Source: Parachlamydiales bacterium
Lineage (GTDB): Bacteria; Chlamydiota; Chlamydiia; Chlamydiales; JAJFMK01
Direction: 5' to 3'
Assembly: GCA_020050175.1 (NCBI GenBank)
Contig: JAGVKY010000140.1
Span: forward strand, 1-7,271
Length of the DNA: 7,271 nucleotides
The notes under the pieces are model-generated. The model was not told the origin of the DNA and did no database searches. It was given only the letters and a program-made list of their open reading frames with translations. Of this stretch, positions 5,293 to 7,271 are shown piece after piece; position 1 is the stretch's first letter; each line of letters opens with the position of its first letter. The position numbers and the translations under genes are program-made.

Positions 5293-6750
5293 ATGGAAAA
5301 ACCTCCAGAGCGGGTTGGACCCTATCATGTGGAGGCGCTCCTTGATCGAGGGGGGATGAGCAATCTTTATCTCGCGACCGATCCTCAAACAGGGGAAAGT
5401 GTCGTTCTAAAGGTTTTGCAAAATAAATTTCTAGATCGCCCAGATGTTGTCGAACACTTTAAGCACGAATGTGAGCTGCTTTCTTATATCGATCATCCTG
5501 GTATTGTTCGGGCGATCGATGATGGCCAATGGGAAGGGGGGTACTTCCTAGCTCTAGAATTTATTCAAGGGATCTCTCTTCGAAAATGGATTCAGCAAAC
5601 TCCTGTCAGTCTGCCAAGAGCTCTGGAGGTCATTTTAGAAATTGCAGAAGCTGTTTGCCATCTTCATACCCATGGCATTATCCATCGCGATTTAAAACCT
5701 GAAAATCTCCTTTTAACAGAAGATGGAAGGGTCAAACTGATTGATCTTGGAATTGCTCGAAAAATTGATGAGGATGAACCCGTTGAATTAGTTCCAACCT
5801 TTATAGGAACGCCAAGTTACATTAGCCCTGAACAACGGAGCGATCCTCACCATGTCTCCTTTCCTTCCGACATTTACTCCTTAGGGATCATTGCCTATGA
5901 GCTTGTTTTAGGGCGCCTTTGCCATGGCCATGTCCATCTCTCTTTGATGCCAAAGGGGCTGCAGAAAATTCTGGGAAAAGCTCTTCAACCTGACCCCAAA
6001 CTGAGGTACAGCGATCTTGTCGATTTTATTACCGATTTGGCGGCTTATCAAACACAAGTTTTAGAGGCCCCCTCAAAAGAGGGGCTTTCACCGTTGCCTC
6101 TTGCTCTTGAGGGGCTCGATCGAGGGTTGGAAGATCTCTCCCCCAAAAGTTTCCCTACTTTGACTCATTTTAAAGTTTTTTGGCTGAACCAAAGAGGCGT
6201 CATTCCCACCCCATTTGTCTTCGATGTGACCGAAGATAAAGAGGAGGTCACACTGTTTTATGGAGAATCGGGGAGTTTTGGCTCTAGAGGTATCGTTGAG
6301 GTTGCCTACCTCAAAGGACTCGAACATGCTACGATCGGCTCACTAGAAGAGAAAGGGAGGGCATTAAAGGCTATTGTAGAGAATGACCCGAACGCCCCGC
6401 TCTATAAAGTTGCCTATTTAGCCATCAAAGAAAATAGTTTTACCTTCCTCGCCTTTGGCACGCCAACTCTTGTTCGCTATAGGGAAGGAAAGCTAGAGCG
6501 TTTTGGGGGAGAGGCCCCGGCTCTTGGGGTGGTTACCTTAGACGAACTTCCTCTCATGCAAGGTGAGTGGAAAAAAGGGGATTTTCTCCTCCTAGACCCT
6601 ACCGGATTACTCCCCACATTTGCAGAAAAATTACCCCCCTATCAAGGGGATGTCAAAAAATGGCTCCAACTCTTGGATGCCCGTCTTAAAGCTCTTTCTC
6701 CCAGTCGATTAGAAGGTAGATCTTCCTTTCTTATTCTCTTTACACATTAG
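5293..6750 (+). CDS. pkn5: Pkn5-like Ser/Thr protein kinase with degenerate SpoIIE/PP2C-like C-terminal domain
   Basis: 485 aa, close to the length I recall for chlamydial Pkn5 (CT673), which also follows cdsQ. The kinase domain (about 11-250) carries a Gly-rich loop DRGGMSNLY (18-26), ATP-anchoring K40 (VVLK), alpha-C E59, catalytic loop HRDLKPEN (131-138), metal-binding DLG (151-153, a DFG variant), SPE (178-180, an APE variant), D193 (DIYSLG) and R238. It looks catalytically competent. The stretch between VLGR (205-208) and the last helices is short, so the alpha-G region seems trimmed. Residues about 290-455 resemble a SpoIIE-type PP2C phosphatase (strand order, AFGTP, APALGVV, KKGDFLLL), but the metal-binding GD and TDG motifs read GES (324-326) and PTG (436-438), so phosphatase activity is doubtful. 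No signal peptide or membrane segment is present. The start is 2 bases after sctQ with no clear Shine-Dalgarno, so translation is probably coupled. Confidence 0.9.
   Translation: MEKPPERVGPYHVEALLDRGGMSNLYLATDPQTGESVVLKVLQNKFLDRPDVVEHFKHECELLSYIDHPGIVRAIDDGQWEGGYFLALEFIQGISLRKWIQQTPVSLPRALEVILEIAEAVCHLHTHGIIHRDLKPENLLLTEDGRVKLIDLGIARKIDEDEPVELVPTFIGTPSYISPEQRSDPHHVSFPSDIYSLGIIAYELVLGRLCHGHVHLSLMPKGLQKILGKALQPDPKLRYSDLVDFITDLAAYQTQVLEAPSKEGLSPLPLALEGLDRGLEDLSPKSFPTLTHFKVFWLNQRGVIPTPFVFDVTEDKEEVTLFYGESGSFGSRGIVEVAYLKGLEHATIGSLEEKGRALKAIVENDPNAPLYKVAYLAIKENSFTFLAFGTPTLVRYREGKLERFGGEAPALGVVTLDELPLMQGEWKKGDFLLLDPTGLLPTFAEKLPPYQGDVKKWLQLLDARLKALSPSRLEGRSSFLILFTH
6069..6084 (+). other. Small GC-rich hairpin in the kinase interdomain linker
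   Basis: CCCCTC and GAGGGG form a perfect 6-bp stem with an AAAA loop, extendable past one unpaired C to a G-C pair (6067/6085). It lies in the codons for residues about 259-264, between the kinase and the C-terminal domain. It is not followed by a T-run, so it is not a terminator; a role in pausing is speculation. Confidence 0.4.
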
Positions 6751-6773
6751 TAATAGAATAAAATTATTGAGTC

Positions 6774-6780
6774 AGGAGGT
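6774..6780 (+). promoter_or_regulatory. Perfect Shine-Dalgarno before the last gene
   Basis: AGGAGGT lies 6 bases before the ATG at 6787. It is the strongest ribosome binding site in the window along with that of sctN, and it fixes the start of the 158-aa gene. Confidence 0.88.
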
Positions 6781-6786
6781 CTTAAA

Positions 6787-7263
6787 ATGTCTGCCAAGGC
6801 AAGGAACCCTTATGGAGCTTTGTTAAATGCGCTTGGAACTATTGTAAGCGATATTAATGCACACCAAGACGCCATTTTTGATAAAAAAGATCCCACTGTC
6901 CAGAAAGAAATTGTTGTACGGTTAAAAAACTTAGAAGCGATGGTTAATTGGTTTAGTCACTTCAATGAAGATTTTATGAAGACTCTGGGGATTACTAGAA
7001 AAGATATTGTAAAAGGGATGACTGAAAGAAAGAAGGGAAGTGAAGAGGATAAAGTCTTACTACAAGCTGAAAAAGTAAAAAAAGATCTTCTTCTTTCCTA
7101 TGCAGGATTTTTGAAGAAGGCTGCCGAGCATTCAAAAGGTTCAAAAGAATCCCTTTTGAAGTCAAAAACACCACAAACAGATAAAAAAACAAAGAAAAAG
7201 TCTGCCAAAGCAACAGGCGGCTATAAGAAGATGGTAGAAGGACAAAAATGGAAAAAAATGTAA
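6787..7263 (+). CDS. Lysine-rich 158-aa protein of unknown function
   Basis: I do not recognise this protein. The N-terminal 75 residues look helical and globular (NPYGALLNALGTIVSDI, LKNLEAMVNWFSHFNEDFM), followed by a charged helix (about 76-115) and a Lys/Ser/Thr-rich tail (about 116-158: KKTKKKSAKATGG, EGQKWKKM) that is probably disordered and strongly basic. There is no signal peptide or membrane helix. The perfect Shine-Dalgarno and clean start and stop (TAA 7261-7263) argue that it is real and well translated. It follows the kinase by 36 bases on the same strand, so it probably belongs to the T3SS operon. In C. trachomatis the secretin gene cdsC follows pkn5 directly, as I recall, so this gene would be an insertion relative to that order. 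A secreted substrate, a chaperone or a nucleic-acid-binding protein are all possible; none is shown. Confidence 0.82.
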   Translation: MSAKARNPYGALLNALGTIVSDINAHQDAIFDKKDPTVQKEIVVRLKNLEAMVNWFSHFNEDFMKTLGITRKDIVKGMTERKKGSEEDKVLLQAEKVKKDLLLSYAGFLKKAAEHSKGSKESLLKSKTPQTDKKTKKKSAKATGGYKKMVEGQKWKKM

Positions 7264-7271
7264 AGAAAATC

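Noticed and set aside
6740..6765. Possible promoter (TTTACA ... TAAAAT) before the last gene
   Set aside because: The spacing is about 14 bases, too short for a normal sigma-70 type promoter, and the region is AT-rich so such matches are expected by chance.

Overview
This window looks like part of a chromosomal type III secretion (T3SS) gene cluster from a member of the Chlamydiota. The gene order TPR chaperone - small helical protein - SctN ATPase - SctO stalk - SctP ruler - SctQ C-ring - Ser/Thr kinase matches, from memory, the CT667-CT673 block of Chlamydia trachomatis (cdsG, CT668, cdsN, cdsO, cdsP, cdsQ, pkn5). The intact-looking kinase and an extra gene after it suggest a non-Chlamydiaceae ('environmental' or amoeba-associated) chlamydia. 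The species cannot be read from the sequence.

Layout: all real genes are on the + strand and closely packed. Positions 1-465 hold the 3' part of a TPR chaperone (CdsG/SctG-like). Its first 24 bases are an exact reverse complement of bases 43-66, probably a contig-edge fold-back artefact. Positions 499-1134 encode a 211-aa helical protein of the CT668 type, whose C-terminus resembles the SctI inner rod. Positions 1165-2493 encode the SctN ATPase, overlapping by 4 bases the SctO coiled-coil protein (2490-2993). SctP (3002-3793) is cut by an in-frame TAG, and the missing second half of its FliK/YscP-type C-terminal domain continues in the same frame at 3797-4009. After a 105-base gap come SctQ (4115-5290, two SpoA domains) and a Pkn5-like kinase (5293-6750) whose C-terminal half looks like a degenerate SpoIIE/PP2C phosphatase. 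The window ends with a 158-aa lysine-rich protein of unknown function (6787-7263). In C. trachomatis the secretin gene cdsC would be expected at that point.

How the genes fit together: SctN, SctO and SctQ form the cytoplasmic ATPase, stalk and sorting-platform machinery. The CdsG-like protein probably chaperones the needle subunit, SctI would be the inner rod, and SctP would measure needle length and switch substrate specificity. The kinase may regulate the system or be exported by it. Short gaps, the ATGA overlap and shared direction point to one or two transcripts. No tRNA, rRNA, CRISPR array, insertion sequence or clear intrinsic terminator was seen. The longest stretch without a gene is 105 bases.
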